From Epiperipatus broadwayi (Eukaryota; Onychophora; Udeonychophora; Euonychophora; Peripatidae), in contig JAQFVV010006271.1 of assembly GCA_028023455.1 (NCBI GenBank), positions 2,742,335 to 2,806,334 of the forward strand: DNA of 64,000 nt, written 5' to 3'. This document shows, piece after piece, positions 1 through 12,833 of this stretch. Position numbers and translations under genes: made by a program. Each line of letters starts with the position of its first letter. Position 1 is the stretch's first letter. The notes below the pieces were generated by a model, which saw nothing but the letters and a program-made list of their open reading frames with translations, ran no database searches and had not been told where the DNA came from.

Positions 1-202
1 AACATAAATTATACTCCATATCCTCATGTCTATCCCTCGATTAAAATTTGTTGCTTTATCTTTTTCCCGTTCTGTCCTATTTTCAACTTTGTAAATTAGA
101 AAATCTTTAAGCTTCGCAGACCTCCGTATTTTTCCTAACTGTGAATATTTTTTCCTCTGCTTTCTCTTCGTTTTAACCCTACACTTAAGACAAACCTTTA
201 AC

Positions 203-697
203 TTAACCTTTTTCAATTTTTTGTGAAAACTTTTCTACTCTCTCTTCTACCTTGAACTTATGTCTCTCTTCTATTTTCTGATCTATATTTTCCTCTGTCT
301 TAGCACTATCCTGTTCTGCTTTAATATCTATCTCTTTCATCACCTCAACTTCCTTTTCAACTTTTTGACTTTCTTTAATTAAATCTAACTCTATAATTTC
401 TTGGTTCTTCTCTACCTTTACTGTTATCTCACATCTTATTTCTCTTACTTCTGCTCTGAGTTCATTAATTTCTCCTTTGACATGATTAATTTCTTCCTTC
501 AATTCTGCTTTGAGCTCTTGTTGGCTTTGTTTAAATTTCTGACACAATTCTTCTTTGAGGTCTTGCTGACTTTGTTTAAATTTCTGACACAATTCTTCGT
601 TGAATTTTTGCCTTATATTCATCATCATTTTTATCACCATCTGCTTCTCAGATATTTCTTTCTCTTTTCCCATTTTTAAAACAATATTTAAATACAA
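203..697 (-). pseudogene. coiled-coil gag-like ORF of copy A, frameshifted
   Basis: A 164-codon frame rich in K, E, Q and heptad-like hydrophobics. Residues about 20-120 look like a continuous coiled coil (KFKQSQQ is repeated twice, then EINELRAEVREIRCEI). It aligns along its length with the ORF at 61787-62476. The stop near 203 comes from a frameshift: in another frame the minus strand from about 205 to position 1 continues the basic C-terminal half seen in the other copy, so the full protein once ran off the window. The role is unknown. A coiled coil plus a basic tail upstream of nothing else suggests a gag-like structural protein (inference). No zinc knuckle or enzyme motif is seen. Confidence 0.6.
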
Positions 698-980
698 GCT
701 GTTTATTATTTTCTTACATGGAACATACGATTAATTCTGCCCCCTAGTCCTTTCTCTACCCATTCTTAATGCTTTAACTCTGCCCAAAATATCTAACTGT
801 CTTTAATTTAAAAGAATAATTTATTTTAAATAGCATAAATGTCAAAATCTCTTTTCATTTAAAGAAAACAAAGTTTTCGGTCAATTCTTTTTTTAAAATT
901 AGACCACTTTACAATACGTAATTTGGATTTTTTAAAAAAATTTTAATCAAGAAACAAAGTATTTAATTACTATTGTTTCT

Positions 981-1010
981 TAGGTCAATCCCCAATGTTG
1001 GGAGAAGCCA
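981..1010 (-). other. primer binding site, tRNA-Lys-like (copy A)
   Basis: Immediately inside the LTR edge, the minus strand starts TGGCTTCTCCCAAC and continues TTGGGG..TTGACC. This resembles the complement of the 3' end of animal tRNA-Lys(CUU) (TGGCGCCCAACGTGGGGC), with substitutions and small indels. The position beside the LTR edge is what is expected for a primer site. Confidence 0.45.
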
Positions 1011-1012
1011 TT

Positions 1013-1112
1013 TGTACCGGGTTCAATCCATTGAAGATCACACTTACTCTGCAAGCTTGGTTTAGCTGGGTTTCAAACTTATTTCTAATAAATTTATAAT
1101 TTTATTTAATTA
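1013..1112 (-). repeat. LTR fragment (copy A)
   Basis: Starts TGTACC and is collinear with the LTRs at 58074 and 62845 (shared TTTAGCTGGGTTT stretch). Similarity is lost after about 100 bases, where ordinary AT-rich DNA begins. Confidence 0.6.
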
Positions 1113-1198
1113 TAAATAAGTAAGAATAAATTAAAAACTAGATTAAGGCAGCATTTATATGATAAAAAATCTGCTATATATATATATATATTCATAAA

Positions 1199-1342
1199 AA
1201 GGAATTTAAGCATGAAAATTTTGATATAAGGCCATTCGAATGCGATAAAAATTTTAAAGAGAGAATAAAAAAAGAGGAAGTATATATAGATCAGTATAAA
1301 CCTGTATTAAATAGAATGTTAATAAATAAATATAAAAAATAA
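1199..1342 (+). pseudogene. Penelope-like GIY-YIG endonuclease C-terminal fragment
   Basis: A 47-codon open frame not starting with ATG, with residues KEFKHENFDIRPF, then ERIKKEEVYI and KPVLNR. This order (H..FD, R..EE.YI, KP.LNR) is the usual C-terminal part of the GIY-YIG endonuclease of Penelope-like retroelements, in which E and N are catalytic or structural. The N-terminal GIY-YIG half is missing; upstream DNA is a TA tract. It is followed by 3'-UTR-like sequence with an (ATT)n tract and a stem-loop (1839-1870). It is a dead remnant. Confidence 0.55.
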
Positions 1343-1616
1343 GATAATATAGGAATAATGTGTAAAAATAAAAAAAGGGAGAGGGGTATAAAAAGAATGT
1401 TAATGGGTAAAGATTTAGAGATTAGATAATAAATTTATATAAGAAGAGTATTAAATTATAAAGGTATTTTAAAAGAAATAATTAAAGATAGGGAAGGAGG
1501 TAAATAATTGTATTTGTAGATTATAATAATATTATGGTTTTATTTGAATATTATATATTTGGAATGTATTAATATTTTATTTATTTGTGTTATTATTTTT
1601 GTTTTTTATTTTTATT
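1343..1616. other. AT-rich 3' flank of the GIY-YIG fragment
   Basis: Purine-rich then T-rich sequence with no gene. It probably belongs to the non-coding 3' region of the Penelope-like remnant. Confidence 0.4.
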
Positions 1617-1829
<213 letters not shown>

Positions 1830-1838
1830 TAAAGGAAA

Positions 1839-1870
1839 CTTGATAATGACTACAGAATGTAGTTGAAACG
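1839..1870 (+). other. stem-loop in Penelope-like 3' UTR
   Basis: ACTACA and TGTAGT form a hairpin between TGATAATG and TGAAACG. The spacing recalls the hammerhead-type core (CUGANGA, stem II, GAAA) found in Penelope-like element ends, but the first core box is not canonical. It follows the GIY-YIG remnant and the ATT tract. Confidence 0.3.
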
Positions 1871-4296
1871 TTGTATGGAAGAGAAAGAAAATTATAGTTT
1901 GGAATAAAACAAGTTTTAAAAAGAATAGGAATGTTGAATTTATATATTTATTATCATGGAGCTATAATTTAAAAAAAAAAAGAAGTGAAAAGTTGTGTGT
2001 ATAATTATATAAATAGATGTCAACGTGATTGGATCTCAATATGTATACATAATATAAAATCAAGTAAATTGAAAATTATGACATATATAAATTAATAGTT
2101 CATAAAAATCTTTATTCATAAACAAAACCTTTATTAATATGAGGTTTGTTTAAAAGTTTATACTATGTTCAAAAATGAGTAAAGTTATTAATCATAATGA
2201 TTATATAAAATTTTATTATAATAATATATTGAACAAACTTTTATACCAATGAATATTCATAAAACATTAGATTCACTTTTAGTCACGACTAAACTTTAGT
2301 ACAATAACAAAATCTATATCATTTGCTAATTAGATTTTATATGTTTATGTTTGCAATGAGTTTCTCAATCATGATTACTATATCATATAACTATTAATTT
2401 GAATAAGAAAGTTAACTCAAATTTAATAAATAATAACTTTATGAATAAAAATTAATAATAAGAGAATTAATAAGTATTATGTAATAGTTTAAATTAATGT
2501 ATCATAGAATATTAAATTTGTTTAAACTATAGAATGGCGCAAGACATTAGCTATTCTTTTACAAACCACAAGAAAATATTAAATATCTATTGTTTTCAAT
2601 AGACAGTATATAAGTATAAGCCATATAGAGAAAATATTAATTTGTTATAGTATACTTACTCACCATTTATCAGCAAACAAAAATAAATTATTAAATAAAG
2701 TCTATTACGATTATTTAAATATAAATTTAGACTAATTCTGAACTTTAAATTATCGTTTAAAACATAAACAATATTAAATCAAAATAATAACATAAATATA
2801 ATATACAACAAGCATGAACATTAACTGATATTTTCATTTTAGTAACTAGTCCACTAAGGATTTGATATTTTAATATACAATAGTTTCGAAAAAAGTTTTT
2901 AAAAGCATCTATTGTTTATTTAGAAAAATAATTCTTAATAATTCCTGGTAAGATTTCATAGTGTGGTTGACTTTAATTAATACATATTATACATATCAAC
3001 ATGTTAATTATTCTATTTAAAATTGCTATACTTTTAACAAGTCATTTATTTCTTGGTTGGCATCACATATATGTATATAATACATATTATGTTAAACATT
3101 CCAGCATTTTTTAAAAACAGTTATAATTACTTCATTTGGTTATAATTATATCAGTCGAAATTGTATGTTAACTCAACACGATTCACAGCCTGGGTAAAAG
3201 TGCCTCGAATCCAATTGTACATGAGATCAAAGATAAAGAATACTTATGGATTCTGCCCTGTTTACCCACTCTCTAAATCTGCTAACTAATTAACAACATT
3301 TTCGAGGCAAGCAATTAATCTTTTCAACACTCCGGCCCACTAACATCAACGGTAGAGCATGAGCCTCAACTAATTCAACATCTAATTTTAACATTAATTC
3401 TAATTAGACTTATCAATTAACTTAAATATAAGAATAGTATATATGTGACCTTGAGTCATCAGATAGCAGTACAATAATTAATTAGAAAAGCTAATTTTAG
3501 AATAAAATGAAGAGACAAACCACAGGTAGATTAAATTCACACACACACACATATATAATAAAACATTTGTATAATTTATCTAATGTCTCTCTGTTTTTAT
3601 TTCATAAGTTAGTTAACATAAATTTCTATTCTGTCATTTATTATGCCTCTGGTAAGGGAGTGGTATAGTTCATATGCCAATCTAACAAATGTAAACGATT
3701 AGCGTTTTATGGAAGACGCTCACCCAAGTCAGAGATATATGATACAAATATTTTAAATAGCAACATAATTTTATTATAAGTAAAATTATTTTTAAGAGAG
3801 AAATAGTTAACTCATATTACAGGAATTGGCATCGAAGAGAGTGACACATTTAAAATATAAATGGATCACGATATTTGCAAATAAATATTTTAAGATTTTA
3901 AAACACGTAAACTAATCAGATCATAGTCAATCCACCATGATGTGCACAGAACAAAAGAAAGAGAATAAACCCAACATTTGATATTACACTACCAGCATAG
4001 ACTCAATTCACCTGCCCCATTCCCGTGACACCAACAAATAAAGAAAGAATGGTTTGTGCCATTGGCAAACCTAAAATATTTCAGGTGAAAGTATGAAAAT
4101 TGCCAAGACTAGCTAAGCTCAACTTACCTTGCCCCAGGTCTTCCCATTTTGGCTTTCATATCCTGATAAGTAAATTCATGGCCAGTGAAGTTATCATGTG
4201 GTCTTATTCTGATCTAGCGATCACAAAGAACAAAAGACAAGTAATCAAGCAAAATGCTGGCAAGGCAAAGTAGAGTACTGGAGAATATATTTTAGC

Positions 4297-4302
<6 letters not shown>
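1871..4302. other. no gene recognised
   Basis: AT-rich sequence with stops in every frame. Short CA and TA runs occur near 3539-3558. Around 3170-4250 the base composition is slightly less AT-rich, but no motif or repeat elsewhere in the window was matched to it. Confidence 0.6.
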
Positions 4303-4332
<30 letters not shown>

Positions 4333-4339
4333 AATATAT

Positions 4340-4368
<29 letters not shown>
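4303..4368. repeat. (TA)n tracts, two blocks
   Basis: Two TA dinucleotide arrays are separated by a short ATAATAAATATATACA spacer. Confidence 0.95.
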
Positions 4369-4370
<2 letters not shown>

Positions 4371-5159
4371 TTGTGCTGATCTATAAAGATTGCACAAATG
4401 GTATACAGATTGATCAAGATCAGACCAACAAGAATAAAATAAGAATTAATTATTATTACAATTATTTTTATGAGCGACACGTCTCTCCCTTCAACACAAA
4501 ATCTTACTAATATTTCAATTAACATTTTATTACTCTCTTTTTTATTTAGCACAAATCTAATTTTCTAAACTCCTTCATTTTCAGACTTTAAAAATGAAAT
4601 AATTGAACTAAATAAAATCTCATGCTTGAATCTAGCGTTTCTCCACAACTAAACCGTGTATGTAGAAATATTTAAAAAAAAACACATAATAATATATGAT
4701 GGTTTCATCTCGACAAAACAAAGGTTGCTCTAAGTATTAATCTTTCAGAGCTATAGAGTTATTCATTTTATTTACTGACAAACATTGGTCAGAAATAGAA
4801 AGCAAAATATCTAATTAGATAAAACTTTTGTCGAGATGGAACAAATTGGCATATATTCATTTTATTTAAGTAAATAATAATAATATTTTCTAAACTGCAT
4901 TAAATGAAAGTTTAGCATTAAGAGGCATAACTTTAAGACAGATAGAATGAGCAAAGATATTAGATTTAAAGTAATAGCAAGTATAATTTACAGAATATTA
5001 GTTAAACATTTATATTACATTATGGAGATTTCATTTTAGAAGACATTAAAAGCAGCAAGATTTACATTACTGGGTCACTGGAATTTTAAAATAATAAATT
5101 AGGTGGTTAGAAATGACAAATTCGAATATATTACCTAGTTTAATCTGAGTCCTCGTGGA
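4369..5159. other. no gene recognised
   Basis: AT-rich sequence without an ORF, RNA gene or repeat that could be matched in the window. Confidence 0.6.
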
Positions 5160-5600
5160 TGTTCGGATCCCATGATGAAATATGAATTTCCACACAGGCA
5201 TAGCTAGCTATGTATTTAAATAAGAGAGTTCAACAGTTCAGCAGTTCACAATTACACATTTTGATGAAGTTTTTCTGGAATAAGGTGGTTGAGGATCATC
5301 TTTGGGACAGCAGGAAGAGGCAGGCTACAAAGACCATCTACTCCACTACTATGCTTCTAAACATTTATTAAAAAATTAACCAGCATAGATTTGTCAGGCA
5401 ATCACTGACAAAAACTATGACTGGCTCACCTCTGTTGTTTTCCTGGACTATTTATACCCTTTTCTGACTATGTTTGAGAAATTCCCTTTTTCATATACTC
5501 CAGGCTAAGTGGCTATGTTGGAATTCCGGGGACTGCAATTATCGACCTAAAGCACATTTGCATTGTATTCCTGAGATCCACTCTCCCAATAAACACAATG
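5160..5600 (-). mobile_element. candidate LTR fragment
   Basis: On the minus strand a TATAAATA box (5449-5456) is followed about 80 bases downstream by AATAAA (5364-5369), then by a GC-richer stretch. This is the order of promoter and polyadenylation signals in an LTR. The local base composition is clearly richer in G and C than the surroundings. No paired LTR, target-site duplication or second copy was found in the window, so the boundaries are approximate and the identity is inferred. Confidence 0.3.
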
Positions 5601-5857
5601 ATTTAATTGTTTTATATCTAATTTTAATTAAATGTAGATTTGAACAATTTATATTTCAGATATCTTTTCCATTTTATTTTTACTTTAATTAGAAAATCCA
5701 TTATCATTTTGTTAATGGATTTTCTTTTGTTTGACGATAGGAATGTTAGTAGAGTTTATTTTGAAAAAAAAAAAAGCAAATCTACAAAATAAAATACTTA
5801 AAAAAAATAGCATATTAAAATTTATTTATTGATTTTTATAACAGTCTCTGTCTGCAA

Positions 5858-5886
5858 TTATATATATATGTATTTGCACACACACG

Positions 5887-5919
<33 letters not shown>
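5858..5919. repeat. compound TA/CA/TA microsatellite
   Basis: TATATATATG, then a (CA)n run, then a (TA)n run directly abutting the solo LTR that starts at 5920. Confidence 0.9.
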
Positions 5920-5920
<1 letters not shown>

Positions 5921-8146
5921 GTAATGGGCACATACACCATTACATTATTTTTTTATTATTATTAAACATGAAAAAATAAAAGTTCACAAATAAATACTTC
6001 TTTTTTAAAAATTAAAAATTGAAAATAAAAACATCATCTAAACTCGTATATATATAAAATCGCACAGATAAAAAATTAAAAAATTATTAAACAAAACTTT
6101 ATTTAAAAAAAAAGAAAAATTTTTAAAACTAAATTTTCAACAAAAACTTGAAAACATTTAGAGATAAAAATATAACTTTAAGTTTGGAAAACACATTAAT
6201 TAATCATAAAATGGAAATTATTGTTTTAATTAGTTAAATGTAAACTAGCCCTTGGGCATTTAAAATGTATAAGCAAAGGTCAGATAGAAGAAAAAAACAC
6301 TGGGATTAGAATGGCCAATAAAAGAAATCTCTCATGGAATCGGACTCAGCAAAAAGACCATCACCATCATCATGACGTAATGTCCACTGGATCTGAAAGT
6401 CTACTATAAAAAGTGAATGAAGAAAGAGCTGGGGGAGATGGGTGATAGCAGTGGTAAGATGTGTTAGTGCGGAGTTGAAGGAGAAGGGATTGAAAATATG
6501 CACTCCTCAATCCCTTCAGTTCTGCTAAAAAAAAAGGAAAGAGAAATGACCGATCATTTTCTACATTGAGGACCAGCTAAAGTAAGACTTTCGGATGAAT
6601 AAATAAAATGACTAACTGGATACAAATCTCTTCAGGACGGCGTGGGAATTCACATTCAAACATGGCAAGCAACTGCAAGAAATTAGAAACTATTGACTTG
6701 TTAAAACAGTAAGAACTTTATGGAATCTAATGAACATTAATTAATTTCTAAACAAAAAGAACTTATTAAAATTAACTTAATGCTAAACTTTTCAATATTT
6801 TAAATAGAAGAGTTTCCTATCTGACTAAATAAGTTATAATTTTATTTGATGTATTTCTTTTGTAAAATCATTTCCATTTATTTATTTATTTTGTTCTTTA
6901 AGTTTTTAATATGATTTATGTTATTTGTTAAACTAAATTATATAAATGTTAAATTTAAGTCGGGCATGAATGGCTATATAGATTTGTGAAGTTTTATTAG
7001 GGGCGGATAATCTTAGGTTATTCATTTCATAGTTGAATTAGGTCAATGGATTGGATATATTGGTGTAATTAGTAGATGTAGTAGGAGATTCGCTACGGGC
7101 AGAATCGCTAGTATATGCTGCATAGGCTGCACACTCGTTTTGCCTATGGAAGGGATAATAAGATGGATACCGCTGTCCCTGCCTATGGAGTTTTTTTTAT
7201 TGCTCTTCTCATCAGATAGATGTAGTATTCCTATCTGGATGAGAGTCAATTTCTTTTCTTAACCTATGTATGTGCTGTCGTGTTCATATTACATTGAATA
7301 CATCGATGTATCAGATGGATTGACATTGGTTTAACTGTGAACTTTTGGCCTAAGGTTAAATAAGGGATAAAATATTTTCCTTTCAAATGCAATCTAGGTA
7401 GTCTATTCACACTTGACACTCTAAATGTATTAAATTTAAGTTGGTATAGATGCTTGCATGGATTCGTTATCAGTTAATTATGTTTTTGGTTTTCTCATTT
7501 GATCAAAATATATAGACATTCGGTAAATAATGATACCTTATGGTGAGTATCTAAAATGTATTTATTCGGATGACTTTTGAGTTATTGGTGTGGCATCTTA
7601 TAATGAATGCCATTGGGTTTGTTATGAATTTCCCTCTGCAATTCCATCAATGACTTTATATTTTGATCATTTATGTTTATTTTGAAATGTTTTTGACCAC
7701 GTAATCTGTGTAACCGATCTATATTCAACATTATAAAACAAACTTTTATAAATCCATCTGTGCGAACTTATAAAAATTAAAATGTAAATTAAAATCTAAA
7801 ATCAAAGTTAAAAATGTAAGTTAAATTTTAAAATGTAAAACTGATACTAAAATAATTTTAAATCTTATATATGTTTAAATAAGTGTTTGTGTGTTAATTA
7901 CTGGCAGTGGATTCTTCTATTTATTTTTTAAGTGAAATATTATTAGATAAGAATTTATATCTTATAAATCTCTGTGTCTCTCTGAGCTAGTGACATTGGG
8001 CTAACGGTCAGAATAAAATATATACAAAAATTTTTTTTTCAAATTTACGTATCTGCCTACTATATAAATTTTCTAGGTTCAAATGCCTAGATGGCGCTCT
8101 TGTAGTGCAGATACGTTAAGTCTCCCCTTTTCATCTGATCGTTATA
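5920..8146 (+). mobile_element. solo LTR, family G, copy 1
   Basis: Begins GTAATGGG after a TA tract and ends ..CGTTATA before another TA tract, matching the LTR ends of the complete element at 40078-45141 (TGTAACGGG / GTTATA). The length, about 2.2 kb, equals that family's LTR. Shared landmarks are a TATAAAAA box, the block near 6960-7000, and the terminal block with GAGCTAGTGAC and TCTAGGTTCAAATGCCTAG (7984-8092). It is strongly diverged and has no internal region or second LTR beside it, so it is a solo LTR. The small frames inside it are not genes. Confidence 0.6.
6405..6412 (+). promoter_or_regulatory. LTR TATA box (family G, copy 1)
   Basis: TATAAAAA in the same relative place as in the family G LTR at 40595, downstream of a CCAATAAAA segment (6314-6322). 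Confidence 0.45.
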
Positions 8147-9850
8147 ATATATATATCTGGGTCCCTCCAATATTTATAATAAAAACATTTTAAATAAAAA
8201 ATTGATATTTTAATCATTTATTTGCTGGACTAAAATTTAAATGTACATAAAATGGCAGATGGAAAGTTTTATAAACATTGCAACACACGTAGAGCTGCTT
8301 TGAACCTAGTCTAGCAATCTAGAGAGACATGAAGTATGGATCTGATTTACAGATCATTGCTTCATAATATTATTTTATATTTTATTCCTAACAAATTATT
8401 AATTCATATAAGACATGTATGTGTATTAAATCAGATCAAATTTCTTTCAGAAGACTAAAAACAATAAATTTCATTTTACTTGTTGTAGGATTCCCTTAAA
8501 GACTAATTTGTCTTTGAAGCAAATAACAAATTTCCTATTTAGCTTTACATATTGTTGTTTTAAAAATTTTTAAAGTATATATATTGTGACCTTCCAGATT
8601 GATACCATGAAGGAATGTAGGAACTTCACATTATGCCAATAGTGGTCAAGGGTACCTAATGGAAAAAAATGAATTGTGATATAACTTAATGTATAATTCA
8701 GTTGAAAAGTTCTTAGGATGTTAGTTGGAATGTACCAATCGATAAATTTTTTTATGTATATCTAATAGTGGGAGAGGAAGATGGATTGTATCAGGAATTG
8801 TTGGTATGGGAGCTAAACTAGTGAGAATAAGTATTGTGTTTTATCTGTAAGGCCATAATGAGTGCTTATTCATTAATTTTCTAATCTATTGTTTATTACC
8901 ATTCCAAGATCTAACTTGTATATGTTGGTGCATGTCCATTCACATTATCTCACACTTCAAACCTCATTCATATTTCTAATTATCACTGAGAATATCCATC
9001 TTGCAATAACATTATTTATTTTGTCATAGATATTTCTAATATCACTGCCATTAATAGACCTCTGGATTAATGGAAAGACAGATGCGCACACACACACACA
9101 CCATCAGCTAGTATGACATTTTTATTAATTATTTATTGCATGAAATTTTACATTTAAAAATATAAAAGTTATTTATTTCATTTATTATTAGTTAGTATTT
9201 GTAATTTAATATTTTTTTCCAATACTTTATTCCTAACATTTTTTTTTACAAGTAATAAATTCTTGCATATTGTTAGCCTTATTATAAAAATAAAAAAAAG
9301 ATGTGGCTAAGTAGATAGAAGACTTCAGAAAAAGTTTTACAGAAAGTGAATATTTTTCTAAAAAAAAAGAAAAATATAATAAAACAAGTGAACCTGATAT
9401 TTTCACTAAATTCTCTACCATTCCCCATTTACTAAGGAAACTTCTCTCATACTACTCAAGCATAAATGCCAATGTGTAATTGTGAAGGTTACATGATAGA
9501 ATTGTTCAATATGGAAGGCTAAATATTTAAAGGTACACCAGTTCCAAATTTTATTGCCTAACAATTTGAGTTTACTTTTATTCAAAATCCATGGATATTA
9601 TATAAACAAAATTGCTAATACAATTTTGCTATAATTTACTTAGGATGAATAGTGTGATACTTGAAGTGCATAAATTAATAATACTGATAATAATTGGAAA
9701 AGTTATGCTGGACTGTATAAAATTTTATTGACTCTCATTTAATAAATTTTCTATTTTTATTGTGTAAAATAAGGCTGAAAAAGAGAAATTATTCATTCTA
9801 ATACTTTACATTATTGGAATAAGTATGTATACTAAATTACCTTACCATTC
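8147..9850. other. no gene recognised
   Basis: AT-rich sequence with a short CA run at 9090-9102. No coding or repeat signal was matched. Confidence 0.55.
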
Positions 9851-9853
9851 ACG

Positions 9854-9887
<34 letters not shown>

Positions 9888-9895
9888 CGTATGTG

Positions 9896-9929
<34 letters not shown>

Positions 9930-9934
9930 CACAT
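9851..9934. repeat. two abutting palindromes with (TA)n centres
   Basis: 9851-9890 reads ACGCCTA-(TA)n-TAGGCGT and is a perfect 40-bp palindrome. 9891-9934 reads ATGTGATTTA-(TA)n-TAAATCACAT and is a perfect 44-bp palindrome. The second begins at the base after the first ends. Both would form TA-tipped cruciforms. Confidence 0.95.
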
Positions 9935-10265
9935 TTATTTGGATGATCTTGCTGAGCTTTGGAGAATTTATGACAATTAAATTGATTCAAATATGTGCAA
10001 AAGTTGCTTATAATGTCCATTAGGAAGTCGTAAGAACTTTGGATGTTATTGCTGTCTTGCCAAATTCATGTTTATCCTGCAGGAGTAATGTTTATATGTT
10101 TTAATGTTTGTTTATTCATGTTTCAAGTATGAACTAAAAAAAATAATAAAAATAAAAAGGGAACTTTTATTTTAATGACAGAAGGTTTGATATGCATTTC
10201 TTCCATTGCATATGATAGATATATAGATGTATTTATTTATTTTCTTTTATGTTTAATTTGATATT

Positions 10266-10266
10266 A

Positions 10267-10363
<97 letters not shown>
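10266..10363 (+). repeat. (ATT)n microsatellite inside family E copy 1
   Basis: About 32 ATT units. The equivalent site in copy 2 (near 49628-49640) has only a few units, so the array expanded after the copies separated. Confidence 0.95.
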
Positions 10364-10364
<1 letters not shown>

Positions 10365-12022
10365 CTATTTATATGCCTATCTCCTCTAGAAATGTCTCGG
10401 AGATTTTGGTATGTTATACCAAACTGGTAATATTTTCTTTTGTTGTATTATGTAAAAATATTATATATTTCTGTGCTCATATTTTTGGTGCAAATTTGCA
10501 TGTTTTATCATTATTCATTAGTTGGTAATAATAAATAGATACATGAAAATATTTATGCCAGTATTGCCGAATGGTCATGCTTACTTGATAGTATTTACGT
10601 TAATTTGAAATTCAATGTTCATAATGTTTCATAGGTATTAGATTTATTTATAATTTAATTAATGCTAATATAACATTTTATTGTCTGATGTGATTTCAAA
10701 AATATTTCATACATGATCATATGTTCGTGTGTGTGTTCACTATCATAAGTTATTTTATATAGTTAGATTTGTGCTTATTTGTTTTTTTATCGGTTTTGGC
10801 TGGTGCTATGTGTTAAAGAGTGGGAAAATTTGAGAGTTATCTGCTTATGGATTTGTCCTATATGAAATGCGTTAAATACCTTTAGGGTGAAAAGGCAATT
10901 GAAAGGGATAATCATGCTATTCGGATTGAGTAACGCTCCCTTTAATTACTTACATATTGGTGGTATATTTTCTTATTTGATAGTATATGATGTGATAATT
11001 ATATTCCTTAAAGTAAAATGGTAGATGTTCTATTTATTCATGATAAGTCGGCTGGGTTCTGCGCCATTTGTGTCTGAAAAGTTGGTAGTTACTATGTTGA
11101 TGTATTAAATTGATGTTAGGAGTCTTGTTAAACCTCATGAGCACATATGTAAATATTTATTTGATATTTATTTTGCTCTCCATCTTCATTGCACGTATTT
11201 ATTGTCACTAGTATATGTTAGTTATTTCAGATAAATATTTTAATAATTTTTGTAATATACTTGAAATTGAATTAATAATTTAATGATCAGCTCATTGTAC
11301 TATCCGTATTGCGAAGTTTATTCATTCTGCAAGTAAACCGATGAAAAATATAATCAATAAATGCATTTTGATGGTGAATTTATAAATGCGCACACACTTG
11401 GAGATAAGAAACTTAAAGATATGAAGGGAGATCCTGGAATTGTAAGTTCTAAGTAGCTTGTCAAATCATATCACCCCCATTATCATTATTTCATTTATTA
11501 TTATTACTAGCAATTCATCCTCCCGGTATGAATGTAATATTGGATTACAAAAGTTTATTTAATGCTAATTTTAATAAAATTATTATTTAATTTCATATAG
11601 TAAGAATAAATTTGTAGGCATAAGGAAGTAATTTCAATGGCTTTAGTTGATTATTTGATACCGTTTTCTTCGTTCATTGAGAGCATAGAAGGAGAATAGA
11701 TGATATAAACATTGGTATATGAATATATAATTATTTTGTATTGCTAGTAATTTAATAAATAGAGTTGTAAGTATTATTGGAATAACAGATAAGAGGAAGA
11801 GTCTCCAAATATTAAGTGTATAGGATTTATGTAATTTAAATGTTATTTAGTCAAGTTTGTAGTTAATGTGAAATTAATGTTAAATCATCATCGATGTGTT
11901 TGTAAAAGAATGTGTTTTGTAATAAATGTTTGTTGAAGTAAGATACCCTCTGAAATATTTTATAATATAAGTTCGATTGACTATTTCCACACACATATAT
12001 GTTTAACATAATGTAATTCTAA

Positions 12023-12230
12023 TACTTATCAGTTTAATAGTATATGCAATCTATCTAGATAACACTGACTTAACTGATCCAAACATTGTATAATATCAAG
12101 ATATAGATTTTATCTTGTTTAAAACTGTATTACTTATCGGTTTAATAGTATATGTCATTTATTTAAATAATACTGAATTAATTGATCCAAACATTGTATA
12201 ATGCCAAGATATACTTGTTTAAAATAGATG
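12023..12230 (+). repeat. 108-bp tandem duplication in family E copy 1
   Basis: TACTTATC.GTTTAATAGTATATG begins at 12023 and again at 12131, and both units end with ATCCAAACATTGTATAAT plus flanking bases. Copy 2 of the family has a single unit (about 51291-51392). Confidence 0.85.
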
Positions 12231-12833
12231 GTGATGTGAGATAAAAATGCACCCGATCTCTATAATTGTCCATTCTTTATTTTATTATAATAATTGTCAG
12301 TTTCACAATAGTCCTCATTATTTAATGATCATCTTGTAGTAGGATTAACTTATTATTCATATAATAGAGCCCTGAGATTATTTCATCATTTAAATAAACA
12401 TTGATAAAGCTGCAATCTAAATCAAATGTGATTATTGTTACAGTGATCCCCAAACATATTAGATGAGTAACGTGATTGGTCTGGTATGTACTTGGATGGT
12501 GGGAAAATTGAACATATCATGATTCTTGATTTAATCTACGAATTGCTTTCTTTTGATAACTTAAGTAAGTACATATAGTATAACTAAATAAACATTATAT
12601 GATTATTGTTTATAAATGATTCTCTCACCCCATTTGCATTCTAGATCACCACGAGACCCTATAACCCTCAACAGACTTAAGCTGTGGATTAATACTATCT
12701 TAAGAGTCTTTTCCGTAATTAGAGATGCAACCTAAATTATAAATTTTATTCTAACTTGTATAGAATTGGCGCCTGGGCATTTATAAGTGTATAAGGTGAT
12801 ATAGGTGAAGATTGAAGAGGTTACAATATATAT

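Larger units (their letters stand above)
1..1112 (-). mobile_element. LTR retrotransposon, coiled-coil family, copy A (truncated)
   Basis: Positions 1-1012 match the interior of the elements at 31216-37303 and 58074-64000, beginning inside the ORF C-terminal region and running through the leader. A primer-site-like segment follows, and from 1013 there is the start of an LTR (TGTACCGGGTTC) that stays alignable with the LTR at 62845 for about 100 bases before losing similarity near 1112. The element reads on the minus strand and continues off the left edge. The LTR is cut short, so this copy is truncated on the right. No reverse transcriptase, integrase or protease is visible. Confidence 0.75.
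9935..12833 (+). repeat. interspersed repeat family E, copy 1
   Basis: Collinear over about 2.8 kb with 49264-52000 in the same orientation. Both start near ATTTATTTGGATGATCTTGC and both end near GAAGAGGTTACAATAT followed by a TA tract. No ORF survives in either copy. Near the right end lies TTGGCGCCTGGGC (12765-12777), which resembles the first bases of a tRNA-Lys primer site. An LTR origin is therefore possible but not shown. Class unknown. Confidence 0.7.

Noticed and set aside
401-679. 92-codon plus-strand frame rich in F and L
   Set aside because: Antisense shadow of the coiled-coil ORF at 203-697; K/E-rich coding sequence reads as F/L on the other strand.
7043-7249. 68-codon minus-strand frame
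   Set aside because: Lies in a decayed solo LTR; no homologous frame in the other family G LTRs.
12765-12790. TTGGCGCCTGGGC near the right end of family E as a primer binding site
   Set aside because: Only the first seven bases fit tRNA-Lys, the second copy has TTTGCGCC, and no LTR pair surrounds it; not enough to call family E an LTR element.
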